From positions 1,612,001-1,676,000 of the forward strand of contig OY762933.1 of assembly GCA_963666765.1 (NCBI GenBank): a stretch of DNA of 64,000 nt, read 5' to 3'. This DNA comes from Foliamicus sp963666765. Lineage in GTDB: Bacteria; Pseudomonadota; Gammaproteobacteria; Steroidobacterales; Foliamicaceae. A program made the position numbers and the translations under genes. Positions 7,418 to 16,549 of the stretch are shown piece after piece. The notes below the pieces were generated by a model. The model saw nothing but the letters and a program-made list of their open reading frames with translations. It ran no database searches and had not been told where the DNA came from. The stretch's first letter is position 1. Each line of letters begins with the position of its first letter.

Positions 7418-10369
7418 ATGGCTGATCTGAGAATAAGCGAGGCAGGTTCCGTGCAGTTTCCGATGGTGCGGCATGCGGCGGATATCGGCTGGCAGCCGCT
7501 GCCGCCCAAGAAAGGGGTGCAAATGCGAGGCGGCGAGACGGGGACGCTGTTTCGCGGCGAGGTTGAGGGAACGCTTCGCAAGTTCAATCCATGGATGACG
7601 GACGACGCTGTTCGGGCGGTAATGGAAAGGCTCGAAGCGGTCCCGGCGACCATTGAGGGCAACCGCGAGATGCTCGACTGGCTGCGGGGGAATCGCCAGT
7701 GGTACGACGAAACGGAGGAGCGTCACCGGCGCGTGCGGCTTGTTGACTTCGATACTCCGCCAGCCAACGTACTTCACGTCACCTGGGAGTGGAAGATCAA
7801 GCCGCCGGCGCGGAAGGGAAACAGAGCGGACGTGGTGTTCGTCGTTAACGGCATACCGGTCGCTATTGTGGAGCACAAGAACCCAGCGGACAGGGACGCC
7901 ATCAAGCGGGGCATTACGCAACTGCGGCGCTACGAAATCGAGACGCCCGAACTGATATCCGCGGCGCAATTGTTCAACGTCACGCACCTCCTCGACTACT
8001 GGTATGGCGTTACCTGGAACGTTTCGCGCCGATTCATGGCGCGCTGGAAGGAAGAGACGGATGAGAGCTACCGTTTTGCGGTGCAATCGTTCTTCGAGCC
8101 GACGGAATTTCTGCGGACGCTCAAGGAATGGATTCTGTTCTATGTGGAAGACGGCGAAACGCGCAAGGCGGTGCTCCGGCAGCATCAGCGGCGCGCGATC
8201 GATCGCATCATCGAGCGCTGCGCCGAGCCGTCCAGGGACCGAGGGCTTATCTGGCACACGCAGGGCTCCGGCAAGACCTTCACGCTGCTCACCGCCGCAC
8301 GGCTGATCCTGGAGCACAAGGACCGGTTCCACACGCCTACCGTGGTTGTGGTCGTGGACCGCATTGAATTGGAAGGACAGTTGAGCGGATGGATCGAGAA
8401 GCTGCTGGGGGAGATGCAGCAACAGGACATCCCCGTTTGGCGCGCCAACAACAAGGACGAGCTGCGAGAGCTGTTCAGGACCGACAAGCGCGGGCTGATC
8501 CTGTCGATGATTCATAAGTTCGAGGGTCTGGAGAAGGACGCCAATACCCGCGAGAATATCTATGTATTCATCGACGAGGCGCACCGCTCGGTGGCCAGGG
8601 AACTGGGCACGTACCTGATGGCGGCCGTGCCCAACGCCACGATCATCGGCTTCACCGGCACGCCTATCGCCAGAACGCAATACGGGGAGGGCACGTTCAA
8701 GATATTCGGCGCTCAAGACGACTCGGGCTATCTCGACAAGTACCCGATCGCCGAGTCGATCGAGGACGAAACAACGCTGCCGATCCGCCACACGATGGCT
8801 CCGAGCGAGATGACCGTTCCGGCAGAGCGGCTGGAGAAGGAGTTCTTCGAGATGGCCGAATCCGAAGGAGTTACGGATGTCGATGAACTCAACAGAGTGC
8901 TCGAACGGGCGGTCAGCTTGCGAACCTTCCTGACTGCCGACCACCGAATCGATCAAGTCGCCGCCTTCGTCGCAAGGCACTTCAAGGAGAACGTGGCCCC
9001 GTTGGGCTACAAGGCATTCCTGGTGGGCGTCAATCGCGAGGCTTGCGCCAAGTACAAGCACGCGCTTGATAAGCATCTGCCGGAGGAATGGAGTGTGCCG
9101 GTTTATACAAGAAACGACGCCGATGTTGTTGACCGCCCGCTCGTTGCGGCGCTTCAGCTACCCGACGAGCAGGAGGCGGACACCCGCCTGATGTTCAAGA
9201 AGGCGGGAGAAAATCCGAAAATCCTCATCGTGACCGACAAGCTGCTTACGGGTTTCGATGCGAAGCTGCTGTATTGCATGTACCTCGACAAGCCGATGCG
9301 GGACCATGTCCTGCTGCAGGCCATCGCCCGCGTGAACCGCCCGTATGCGGACGCCAAAGGCAATCGTAAGCGGATTGGTCTGGTGGTGGATTTCGTTGGT
9401 GTCCTGCGGGAACTGAAAAAGGCACTGACCTTTGACTCGTCGGACGTGAGCGGGGTAATCGAGGACCTCGATGTCCTGTGTCAGGATTTCCGCGACAAGA
9501 TCGAGAAGGCAAAAGCAGCGTATCTGGCCGGCCAGAAGGGCCTGGACGCGGACGAGCAACTTGAGGAAATCATCTATGGACGCTTCCTGGAACCGGAACC
9601 CCGCAAAGCATTTTTTGAAAACTACAAGGAAATCGAGGCGCTTTGGGAAATTCTGTCCCCCTCCCCCGATCTCCGTGATCACATACCCGCCTATAAGCAG
9701 CTTGCGCGTCTCTACGCTAGCGTGCGTAACGCCTACGCTGGCCAGGTGAACTATGAGGCAGAACTGGGCCAGAAGACGCGCCGCATGGTGCAGGAAAGCG
9801 CGGCGCAAGAAGGTCTAGGCAATGCGGCGAAAACGGTGACTTTTGACGTCGTTACGCTCAAGGCGCTGCAACGGAAAAAGGGATCGGAAGAGGCCAAGGT
9901 GTTCAACCTTGTTCGTGGGCTGAATCGAGAGATCGACAGCGAGTCGGAGCTGGGTGCGGTTCTACTGCCGCTGAAGGAACGCGCCGAGCGGATTATTCGG
10001 GACCTTGAGGAACGCAAGAAAATGGGTCTTGAGGCCATGGATCTGTTGGCCGTTCTCGCGAAGGAAAAAGAAGCGGCCATTAGAGCGGCGAAGCAGAGTG
10101 ACCTCTCGCGTCGCGCCTTTGGGGTTCACTGGATTCTCAAGGAGGATGACGCTCTAAGAGCGGCTGGCGTGTCGGCACTGGACCTGGCCAAGGAATCGGA
10201 GAAGCTGATGGAACGCTTCCCTAATGCGGCGGTCAATGCCGATGAGCACAGGCGACTGCGTTCGGCCCTGTACCGGCCGCTCCTGGTGCTGGACGGTACG
10301 GAACGAAGCCGTATCGTTGAACGCATCCTGGGAATCCTGCTGGATGACGGCGCCGATGAAGCAGCATGA
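7418..10369 (+). CDS. hsdR: type I restriction endonuclease subunit R
   Basis: ATP-dependent translocase and nuclease of the R-M system, 983 residues from ATG 7418. GGAGGAA lies 8 bp upstream, which favours this start over GTG/ATG options further back. The N-terminal PD-(D/E)xK nuclease is visible as ADVVFVVNGIPVAIVEHKNP (around residues 136-155). The SF2 helicase motor has Walker A TQGSGKTFTLL near 285, DEAH box FIDEAHRS, GFTGTP motif III and an intact C-terminal helicase half (KLLTGFDAKLLYCMYLDKP). The C-terminal helical region mediates binding to HsdM/S. All core residues are present, so the nuclease is probably active. Confidence 0.95.
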   Translation: MADLRISEAGSVQFPMVRHAADIGWQPLPPKKGVQMRGGETGTLFRGEVEGTLRKFNPWMTDDAVRAVMERLEAVPATIEGNREMLDWLRGNRQWYDETEERHRRVRLVDFDTPPANVLHVTWEWKIKPPARKGNRADVVFVVNGIPVAIVEHKNPADRDAIKRGITQLRRYEIETPELISAAQLFNVTHLLDYWYGVTWNVSRRFMARWKEETDESYRFAVQSFFEPTEFLRTLKEWILFYVEDGETRKAVLRQHQRRAIDRIIERCAEPSRDRGLIWHTQGSGKTFTLLTAARLILEHKDRFHTPTVVVVVDRIELEGQLSGWIEKLLGEMQQQDIPVWRANNKDELRELFRTDKRGLILSMIHKFEGLEKDANTRENIYVFIDEAHRSVARELGTYLMAAVPNATIIGFTGTPIARTQYGEGTFKIFGAQDDSGYLDKYPIAESIEDETTLPIRHTMAPSEMTVPAERLEKEFFEMAESEGVTDVDELNRVLERAVSLRTFLTADHRIDQVAAFVARHFKENVAPLGYKAFLVGVNREACAKYKHALDKHLPEEWSVPVYTRNDADVVDRPLVAALQLPDEQEADTRLMFKKAGENPKILIVTDKLLTGFDAKLLYCMYLDKPMRDHVLLQAIARVNRPYADAKGNRKRIGLVVDFVGVLRELKKALTFDSSDVSGVIEDLDVLCQDFRDKIEKAKAAYLAGQKGLDADEQLEEIIYGRFLEPEPRKAFFENYKEIEALWEILSPSPDLRDHIPAYKQLARLYASVRNAYAGQVNYEAELGQKTRRMVQESAAQEGLGNAAKTVTFDVVTLKALQRKKGSEEAKVFNLVRGLNREIDSESELGAVLLPLKERAERIIRDLEERKKMGLEAMDLLAVLAKEKEAAIRAAKQSDLSRRAFGVHWILKEDDALRAAGVSALDLAKESEKLMERFPNAAVNADEHRRLRSALYRPLLVLDGTERSRIVERILGILLDDGADEAA

Positions 10370-10670
10370 AAGAAAACGGCAGATCATTCTCAGGCGCGTG
10401 GAGCGCTGGGCTCGGCGGCTGAACGTGCGTCCGAGGCTGATTCGCGTTCAACGCATGACGCGCAAGTGGGGTTCCTGCTCGACTTCCGGGACTGTTACGT
10501 TAGCCGCTGATCTTGCCGACCAGCCGTCCGGTTTTCAGGATTTCGTCATCGCGCACGAGTTGCTGCATCTGCGCGTGCCCAACCACGGAAAGTTATTCAA
10601 GGCGCTCCTGACGGCGCACCTGCCCGATTGGGAAAAGCACAACGTAGAGAGACGCAAGCCCCTTAGCTAG
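10356..10670 (+). CDS. YgjP/DUF45-type zinc metallopeptidase
   Basis: 104 residues with the gluzincin signature VIAHELLHLRVPNHGKLF (HExxH plus a downstream His) and the preceding RKWGSCSTSG typical of the YgjP/M48-like DUF45 family. ATG 10356 overlaps the 3' end of hsdR by 14 bp, so translation is probably coupled to it. DUF45 peptidases are recurrent neighbours of type I R-M operons. Their role is not settled; processing or clearance of HsdR is a reasonable guess. It is the second predicted protease in this island. It converges with, and overlaps by 4 bp, the next gene on the opposite strand. Confidence 0.85.
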   Translation: MKQHERKRQIILRRVERWARRLNVRPRLIRVQRMTRKWGSCSTSGTVTLAADLADQPSGFQDFVIAHELLHLRVPNHGKLFKALLTAHLPDWEKHNVERRKPLS

Positions 10671-11434
10671 AACAAGGCCCCCCAGGGATAGGCCATTTCC
10701 GAATCCACCGCGGCGAGCACTTTCCCGGTCGTCGCGTTGTCGTCGAGCGCCTCGACGATCAGGGCGGCCAGGTCGCTGCGGTGGATCATGCCATCCGTTT
10801 CGCGGCTCTCGCTCAGGTACCCGTTGCCCGTGGGCGGCTTCGACCGGAGTGCGCCGGGGCGAATGATGGTGTAATCAAGACCGCTGGCCGTGAGGTGGTC
10901 TTCAGCCTGCGCCTTCAACGGCAGTATTTCGCGCAGGAACACCCGCGCCAGCCAGGGCGCCGCCTTGTAACTGTCCCCCGTGCCGATGCTGGTTACCAAC
11001 AGCATGCGCTTGACTCCGGCCTCTTCGGCCGCATCGAAAATATTGCGGTTTCCCAGGTAGTCCGGGCGCGGATCGCAACTGAAGCAACCCACCGTGGTTA
11101 TGACCGAGGTATAGTCCCCGCCGGCGAATGCGGCCTGCACGCTTTCCATATCCAGCGCATCGCCGACGGCGAAGTTCACGCCCAGCGGCTCAAGCCCGGA
11201 GCGGTCCGACGACGGGCGGACGAAGGCCGTAACCCGGTCGCCCCGTCCTGCGAGGATTTTCGCCACCTCCAGACCCGTGTTCCGGGTTCCGCCGAACAGC
11301 AGGACATGGTGACCGCCCTCGGGGGCCGCGTCGGCCTCCATTTCGAAAACGGGGTACTGGGTGGTTCTAAAGGACAGCAGGACAAGAACGGCGATGACCG
11401 CGAGAACGATCAGGATAATGCGTTTTTTTGTCAT
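10667..11434 (-). CDS. membrane-anchored NAD(P)-binding (atypical SDR) protein
   Basis: 255 residues. Residues 5-22 (RIILIVLAVIAVLVLLSF) form a single N-terminal transmembrane anchor. The rest is an atypical short-chain dehydrogenase of the NmrA/BVR-B kind, with Rossmann motif LLFGGTRNTGLEVAKIL and IIRPGALRSKPPTG near the substrate side. There is no classical YxxxK pair, as usual in this subgroup, many of which sense or isomerise rather than reduce. A spaced gene pair with signal peptides follows upstream on the same strand, but an operon link is not clear. Confidence 0.78.
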   Translation of the reverse strand: MTKKRIILIVLAVIAVLVLLSFRTTQYPVFEMEADAAPEGGHHVLLFGGTRNTGLEVAKILAGRGDRVTAFVRPSSDRSGLEPLGVNFAVGDALDMESVQAAFAGGDYTSVITTVGCFSCDPRPDYLGNRNIFDAAEEAGVKRMLLVTSIGTGDSYKAAPWLARVFLREILPLKAQAEDHLTASGLDYTIIRPGALRSKPPTGNGYLSESRETDGMIHRSDLAALIVEALDDNATTGKVLAAVDSEMAYPWGALF

Positions 11435-11451
11435 GAGAAGGCCTCTTTAAG

Positions 11452-12465
11452 TCAGCCGGGAAACTGGGCCACGCCCGAGAGCGAGTTTGTTTGCCCGATG
11501 TTGTTGCTGCGGACGACTTCCCCGGTCTCCCGGCTGATGATCACGACCTCGCCGGTGAAGAAGTTGCCCACGATAATTCCAGCGCCGTCCACTGTCGGCC
11601 CCGAGGCCGCCCATCCGGGACTGCGCATGTCGTAATAGCGAAGGGTCTCGCCTGAGTCCTTGTCGAGCACCACCAGGCCGTTGCCCGTGCTGATCAACAG
11701 CGAACCGTCGAGCATGGGCATCAGGGTGAGGACCATGAACACGTTCTCGTCGTCGTCGAAGACCCTCAGGTCCGGCAACTGGCGGTCGTTGGCCAAGTCG
11801 TATTGCATGACCCGGTTGCCGGTCTCGGACAGATAGACCATCCGCGTGTCGTCGTCGGTCAGCACGGTCGAGGTCACGCCGTGAATGCCCACCACCCCGC
11901 CATGCGTATCCGAGTGGAATTCCTTCAGCAGCCGGGCGTCCGGGCTGAACTGGAAGATGTTGCCGTCGCCGATCACGTCGCGACCGGGCAGCAGGTTGAA
12001 AACGGTGGTGTTGGTGGGAATAGAAGTGTTGGTCCCCTGCAGGTGCTCCCCGAAATACAGGCTCCCGTCGCGGGCGAAGGTGACGCTGCTCAAGCTGCGC
12101 TCGGAGAACCTGCGAACCGGCTTCTGCACCCCGTCCGGGGCGATCTCCACGACCGCCGGCGTTCCCTGCGCAAACGCCCACAGCGTGCCGTCGGGGCCGA
12201 AATTCAGGCCGCCGATCTTGTGCGTAGCGCCCTTCGTGTAGAGCTCGCCCTTGAGGTTGAGTTCGGCGTCGTACTGGAAGATGCGCCCCGTACCCATGTG
12301 ATCGTCGGTGGGGTGATCCATGATGGTGGAAGCGACAAAAATATCGCCCGCGACAAACGGCTGAAAGGTGTTGACGCGCTCCTCGGCGCCCCACAGCAGG
12401 CTCGATGCCACGAGCAGCGCCGGGGCCAACGCCCACGCCCTTGGACCCATCGGAGTTCTCAGCAT
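11452..12465 (-). CDS. exported beta-propeller protein
   Basis: 337 residues from ATG 12465, preceded by a 1-bp gap to the stop of the cytochrome/GLUG gene, so the two are translationally coupled. Residues 1-26 form a signal peptide (WALAPALLVASSLLWG). The remainder is a run of four-stranded blades with repeated motifs such as GGLNFGPDGTLWAF, SVTFARDGSLYFG and GPTVDGAGIIVGNFFTGEVV, resembling SMP-30/NHL or PQQ-type propellers. No catalytic set can be assigned. Placement next to a periplasmic c-type cytochrome suggests a shared exported redox or binding function. Confidence 0.72.
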   Translation of the reverse strand: MLRTPMGPRAWALAPALLVASSLLWGAEERVNTFQPFVAGDIFVASTIMDHPTDDHMGTGRIFQYDAELNLKGELYTKGATHKIGGLNFGPDGTLWAFAQGTPAVVEIAPDGVQKPVRRFSERSLSSVTFARDGSLYFGEHLQGTNTSIPTNTTVFNLLPGRDVIGDGNIFQFSPDARLLKEFHSDTHGGVVGIHGVTSTVLTDDDTRMVYLSETGNRVMQYDLANDRQLPDLRVFDDDENVFMVLTLMPMLDGSLLISTGNGLVVLDKDSGETLRYYDMRSPGWAASGPTVDGAGIIVGNFFTGEVVIISRETGEVVRSNNIGQTNSLSGVAQFPG

Positions 12466-12466
12466 T

Positions 12467-14350
12467 TCAGTCCCCCTTCTTGCCGCCCCAAAGTTCTTCG
12501 ACAACGGCGGTACAGCGGATTGTAGGTGACTGCGCGGAATCGCCGAAGTCCCAGATGCGGTTGTCCGGCCTGCGTTCCTGCGGATCGATGAAGCCGTTGG
12601 CGTTGGCGTCGCAATAGCCGTCGATCAGGCCGAGGTAGTCGCCGGCAGCCGGAATCCAGCCGCTGTCTTCGGCGGTCAGCAGGTTCAGCAGCGACGCACC
12701 TTCGGAGTGGGCGGCGCTGGACCAGAAGTTGAGTTCTTCTTCACCCTCGACCGTGACTCCGGAAATGCCGCCCGAAGCGCCCTCGCTCACCACCCTGCTC
12801 GCCGCATAGCTCATGCGTACGCTGCCGTTGTTGCGCCCGATCAGCCCACCGACGGCATCGGCGCCGAACACCGGGCCGGCGGCGTAGCTGTTGCGCACCT
12901 CACTCAAGGAGTTGAACCCGACCAGGCCGCCGATATTGCTTCCGTCGCCCTCCACCCTGGCGGTGGAAAAGCTGTTGCGCACCTTGGCGTCAGTGTTCAT
13001 TCCCACCAGTCCGCCCAGGTCGTTGCCGCCGATCACCGCTCCCGTGGCATAGCTGCCCTCTACCAGGCCGAAGGTATTCAGGCCGACCAGCCCGCCCAGG
13101 CCGCGGCTCCCGGAAACTTCGGCGCTCGAGCGGCTGTGGTAGACGCCGCCGCGCATGTCCCCGATCAGCCCGCCGAGGGCCTGGTTTCCGGAAACCGTGC
13201 CGGAAGACTCGCTGAAGGCGACCAGGCCGCCGCTTCCTCCCACCAGGATGCCGAGCGCCAGGTCGCCGGCCACCTCGCCCTCGGCGCGGCAGCGGAAAAC
13301 AATGCCGAAATTGCTGCCCACGAGCAGGGCTGCGCCGCCGCGTCCGATCACGAATGCATCCTCAAGCACCAGGTCGCGAACGGCGCCCCGGGCGCCGAGC
13401 ACGCCGAGCAGGCCGATCCCTCCACCGCCGGGTCTGGAGATGCGCAATCCGCGGATCGTGTGTCCCCGGCCGTCGATGACGCCCTGAAAACCGTAGCGGT
13501 CCAGCGTGATCATGCAATTGCCTTCGGGGCCGCAATCACCGATCGGCTCGAAGTTCGGGATGGACGAGGCGTCAAGGTCGCGCGCGAGCTGGTACCTGCG
13601 CGTCATGCGGACCTCGCGATCCAGCGTCGTTGCCTTGCCTTCCTGCCGGCCGAGATTGCCGATGGCTTCCAGTTGCCTGATATTGCAGATCTCATAGTAG
13701 CCGTCGGCGTTTGTATCCAGCACGAATTCGCCGGCATCCCCGGGGGCCGCATCGTATGCGTCCGCAAGGCCATCGCCGTCGACATCGGATTCGGCGCTGC
13801 CGGACAGGCCCAGGCACGCAGACCCGCCGACCTCGCCCGCGGCCTGCGCCGCGTCTTCAATCGCCTGCGCCAGCATGCTGTTGTAGCGGGCGATGTGGTC
13901 GCTGTGGTCGAACTTGCGTGGTCCCGCCGGGCCGCGGGGAGGACCGCCTTCCGGCGCGCCGGCGCGAGGCGGTCCGGCGGATGGCGTGCCCTGCTCAGTG
14001 CGTTCGCGTATTTCCTCCGGCGTCAGGTAGCCCGGCTGGCCGGCGTAATAGGCCGCGATGTCCTCAAGCTCCTGGTCCGTGCGGCTGAGCACCGATCCGC
14101 GCATGAGCGAATGGGAACGCCCGCCATCACGGTACTCCTTGAGCGAAAGGAACAGGTAGCGCTCATGCTGCCCGCCGATCTTCGGATTGATCGGCGAAGG
14201 ACTGTAGCCATCCTGCCCATGACAGGCAAAGCACTCCCTGGCCAGGCGCTTGCCCCGCTCCACGTCGCCCTTCCCCCACGCGATTCCGGCGCCGCCCGTC
14301 ACCAGGAAAAGCGCCAGAATCAAGGCCGGGGTACGAGTGTGCTGTTCCAT
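12467..14350 (-). CDS. exported cytochrome c fused to GLUG-repeat domain
   Basis: 627 residues from ATG 14350. The signal peptide (PALILALFLVTGGAGIAWG) precedes a class I cytochrome c with heme site CFACH (Cys40-His44), probable axial Met in SHSLMRGS, and the c553-like tail ELEDIAAYYAGQPGYLTPEE. A Pro/Gly-rich linker and Ca-binding-like DVDGDGLADAYDA and DTNADGYYE segments follow. Then come about seven repeats of 24-26 residues of the GLUG type (SRGLGGLVGLN, GNDLGGLVGMN, DGSNIGGLVGFN). GLUG repeats are known from surface adhesins and proteases; joining them to a heme domain is unusual. It is divergent from rpsU. Confidence 0.8.
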   Translation of the reverse strand: MEQHTRTPALILALFLVTGGAGIAWGKGDVERGKRLARECFACHGQDGYSPSPINPKIGGQHERYLFLSLKEYRDGGRSHSLMRGSVLSRTDQELEDIAAYYAGQPGYLTPEEIRERTEQGTPSAGPPRAGAPEGGPPRGPAGPRKFDHSDHIARYNSMLAQAIEDAAQAAGEVGGSACLGLSGSAESDVDGDGLADAYDAAPGDAGEFVLDTNADGYYEICNIRQLEAIGNLGRQEGKATTLDREVRMTRRYQLARDLDASSIPNFEPIGDCGPEGNCMITLDRYGFQGVIDGRGHTIRGLRISRPGGGGIGLLGVLGARGAVRDLVLEDAFVIGRGGAALLVGSNFGIVFRCRAEGEVAGDLALGILVGGSGGLVAFSESSGTVSGNQALGGLIGDMRGGVYHSRSSAEVSGSRGLGGLVGLNTFGLVEGSYATGAVIGGNDLGGLVGMNTDAKVRNSFSTARVEGDGSNIGGLVGFNSLSEVRNSYAAGPVFGADAVGGLIGRNNGSVRMSYAASRVVSEGASGGISGVTVEGEEELNFWSSAAHSEGASLLNLLTAEDSGWIPAAGDYLGLIDGYCDANANGFIDPQERRPDNRIWDFGDSAQSPTIRCTAVVEELWGGKKGD

Positions 14351-14391
14351 GAAAATCCGCGTTGCGAGGCGGCCAACAATACAACAGGCAA

Positions 14392-14420
14392 TTGCAATGG
14401 AAGCGGGCAATCGCTAAAAT
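14392..14420 (+). promoter_or_regulatory. sigma70 promoter of rpsU
   Basis: TTGCAA (14392-14397) and TAAAAT (14415-14420) are separated by exactly 17 bp, a near-consensus housekeeping promoter. The predicted start site falls about 20 bp before the rpsU initiation codon, so the leader is short. It would drive the rpsU-dnaG part of the macromolecular synthesis block. Confidence 0.7.
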
Positions 14421-14448
14421 CCGCGCTCCTTGCGACGAGGAAAACGAC

Positions 14449-14664
14449 TTGCCCAGCGTACGGATAAAGGAAAACGAAGTCTTTGATGCGGCCTTGCGCC
14501 GCTTCAAGCGCGCCTGCGAGAAGGCCGGCATCCTGTCCGAGGTGCGACGTCGCGAGTTCTACGAAAAGCCGACCCAGGTTCGCAAGCGCCAGAAGGCCGC
14601 CGCCGTGAAGCGCCAGGCCAAGCGCACCAGCCGCGAACAGAATCGCCGCCGCCGCCTCTACTAA
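14449..14664 (+). CDS. rpsU: 30S ribosomal protein bS21
   Basis: 71 residues, identical in length to the gammaproteobacterial bS21, starting LPSVRIKENEVFDAALRRFK and ending in the basic tail REQNRRRRLY. No ATG or GTG fits, and the protein alignment places the start at TTG 14449, with GACGAGG upstream as ribosome site. A rare TTG start on an abundant ribosomal protein may limit its synthesis. It is the first gene of the conserved rpsU-dnaG-rpoD block. Confidence 0.93.
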   Translation: MPSVRIKENEVFDAALRRFKRACEKAGILSEVRRREFYEKPTQVRKRQKAAAVKRQAKRTSREQNRRRRLY

Positions 14665-14714
14665 CCCCCTCCCCTGCAAACCGAATTCCGTACGAAGGCC
14701 GCGCGCCAGCTGGA

Positions 14715-14784
14715 GCGCGGTGACGCACCTTTCCCGGCAGGAGCGTCGCGAAGTGGCTCCGAAGGGAAAGGTGCGCCACCGCGC
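14715..14784. repeat. palindromic element A between rpsU and dnaG
   Basis: 21-bp arms (14715-14735 and 14764-14784) match at 20 positions and enclose a 28-bp centre. The 33 bp at 14731-14763 are identical to the core of another element at 19116-19148. The centre contains GGAGC and GGCTCC half-stems. It may attenuate transcription between rpsU and dnaG, where enterobacteria also carry a terminator, but its repetition suggests a dispersed repeat family. Confidence 0.75.
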
Positions 14785-14858
14785 GAAGGATTCGCAGAAT
14801 GCCGGCCTTCAAAGCGTGAAGTTTTGGCAGCCGCGCCGAATAGTGCAATATTCGGCTT

Positions 14859-16514
14859 ATGGCCGGGCCGATTCCGAGAGAATTCATCGACGATCTCCTG
14901 GATCGCGCCGACATCACGCAGATCATCGGCGAACGCGTCAAGCTGAAGCGCGCCGGGCGCGAATACACGGGACTTTGTCCGTTTCACAACGAGAAAACCC
15001 CGTCTTTCACCGTCAGCCCCACAAAGGACTTCTTCCACTGCTTCGGATGCGGGGCCCACGGCAGCGTCCTGGGCTTCATGATGCAGCACGACCGGCTGGA
15101 CTTCCCCGCCGCGGTCGAGGCGCTGGCCGAACGCTACGGCCTGGAAGTTCCGCGCAGCGGTCCGTCCCGCCCGTCCGGCAAAGGCCTGTACGAACTGCTC
15201 AACGAGGCCGCCCGGCACTACATCGAGCAGCTCAAGGGCAGCGACCCGGCCAAGGACTACCTCAAGGGCCGCGGCCTGACCGGAAAGGTGGCGCAGGCCT
15301 TCGGGATCGGTTACGCGCCCCGGGGCAACGGCATCCTGGCGCGCTTTGGCCAGTCGGAGGACCAGCGCCGGAGCCTGGTTGACGCGGGCCTGGCGCTCAA
15401 GGGCGAATCCGGCGAACTCTATGATCGCTTCCGCGACCGGATCATGTTCCCGATCCGCGACCGCCGCGGCCGCGTGACCGGTTTCGGCGGGCGGGCGATG
15501 GGCGACGCCAAGCCCAAGTACATGAACAGCCCGGAAACGCCGGTGTTCCACAAGGGACGCGAACTGTACGGACTGCATGAACTGGGCCGGCGAAAAGTCG
15601 ACCGCTGCGTGCTGGTGGAAGGGTATATGGACGTCATCGGGCTGGCCCAGAGCGACGTGCCGGGCGCCCTGGCCACGCTTGGAACGGCGGTCACGCCACA
15701 GCAACTCACCCGGCTGTTCCGGATCGCACCCAGCGTCGTGTTCTGCTTCGACGGCGACCCGGCCGGGCGGAGAGCGGCCGAGCGGGCGATGGAACGGGCC
15801 CTGCCGGAAATGCGCGGCGGACGCCAGTTGAGTTTCGCCTTTCTGCCCGAGGGCGAGGACCCCGACAGCTTCGTGCGCTCCGAGGGGGCGGCGTCCTTCA
15901 ACAAGGTCCTGGATTCCGCCACGCCGATGTCCGAATTCCTGATGCAGACACTTTCCGCACAATGCGATCTCGCCACCGCGGAGGGACGCGCGCGGATGGC
16001 CGAACTGGCGCGGCCGCTGCTCGGCGCAACGCCCGTCGGCGTTTACCGGGACCTCCTGGTGAACCGCCTGGCCGAAGAGGTGCAGCTTCCGCGGGAGCGC
16101 CTGGGGCAGCTTCTTGAGACCTCGCAACGGCGACGCGCCGCCCGCCCGCCGGCCGCAAGACCCATGCGAAGGGACCCCTGGGGCAACCTGGCTGAAGCCC
16201 TGGCCGGCCTGCTGGTCAATTTCCCCGAACTGGCAGCGGACCTCGACCCGTTGCCGGAACTTGCATACCTCAGTGAACCGCGCGTCGGCCTGCTGTCGGA
16301 ACTGTTCGAAACGGTGCGCTCAGCGCCGGGGATAAGCCCGGTAAAGCTTGTCGAGCGCTATCGCGAAAAACCCGAACATGGCCTTGTGTCACAACTCCTG
16401 GCCAGGGAAACCGAACTCAGCGCGCGCCAGGCCAGACTGGAGTTCGAGGAGGGCGTCGCCAGAATGCGCAGGGAAAATTCCATTCGCGAAATGGCGGCGC
16501 GCACCCCGGCCTGA
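14859..16514 (+). CDS. dnaG: DNA primase
   Basis: RNA primer synthesis for replication. 551 residues, in the usual 580-residue range. The N-terminal CHC2 zinc finger reads CPFHNEKTPSF then HCFGCG (around 40-65). The TOPRIM core is seen as LVEGYMDVIGLAQ and FCFDGDPAGRRAAERA, the latter with the catalytic DxD-like acidic pair. The C-terminal region is helical, as expected for the DnaB-binding domain. It lies downstream of rpsU and upstream of rpoD, the classic order, with a palindromic repeat before it and a small membrane-protein gene after it. Confidence 0.96.
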   Translation: MAGPIPREFIDDLLDRADITQIIGERVKLKRAGREYTGLCPFHNEKTPSFTVSPTKDFFHCFGCGAHGSVLGFMMQHDRLDFPAAVEALAERYGLEVPRSGPSRPSGKGLYELLNEAARHYIEQLKGSDPAKDYLKGRGLTGKVAQAFGIGYAPRGNGILARFGQSEDQRRSLVDAGLALKGESGELYDRFRDRIMFPIRDRRGRVTGFGGRAMGDAKPKYMNSPETPVFHKGRELYGLHELGRRKVDRCVLVEGYMDVIGLAQSDVPGALATLGTAVTPQQLTRLFRIAPSVVFCFDGDPAGRRAAERAMERALPEMRGGRQLSFAFLPEGEDPDSFVRSEGAASFNKVLDSATPMSEFLMQTLSAQCDLATAEGRARMAELARPLLGATPVGVYRDLLVNRLAEEVQLPRERLGQLLETSQRRRAARPPAARPMRRDPWGNLAEALAGLLVNFPELAADLDPLPELAYLSEPRVGLLSELFETVRSAPGISPVKLVERYREKPEHGLVSQLLARETELSARQARLEFEEGVARMRRENSIREMAARTPA

Positions 16515-16549
16515 AACGGGCAGAATTCGAAACTCCCGGAGAGACCGAA

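Noticed and set aside
7250..9076. 608-codon minus-strand frame across hsdR
   Set aside because: Antisense shadow of the HsdR nuclease and helicase domains; no ribosome site or family.
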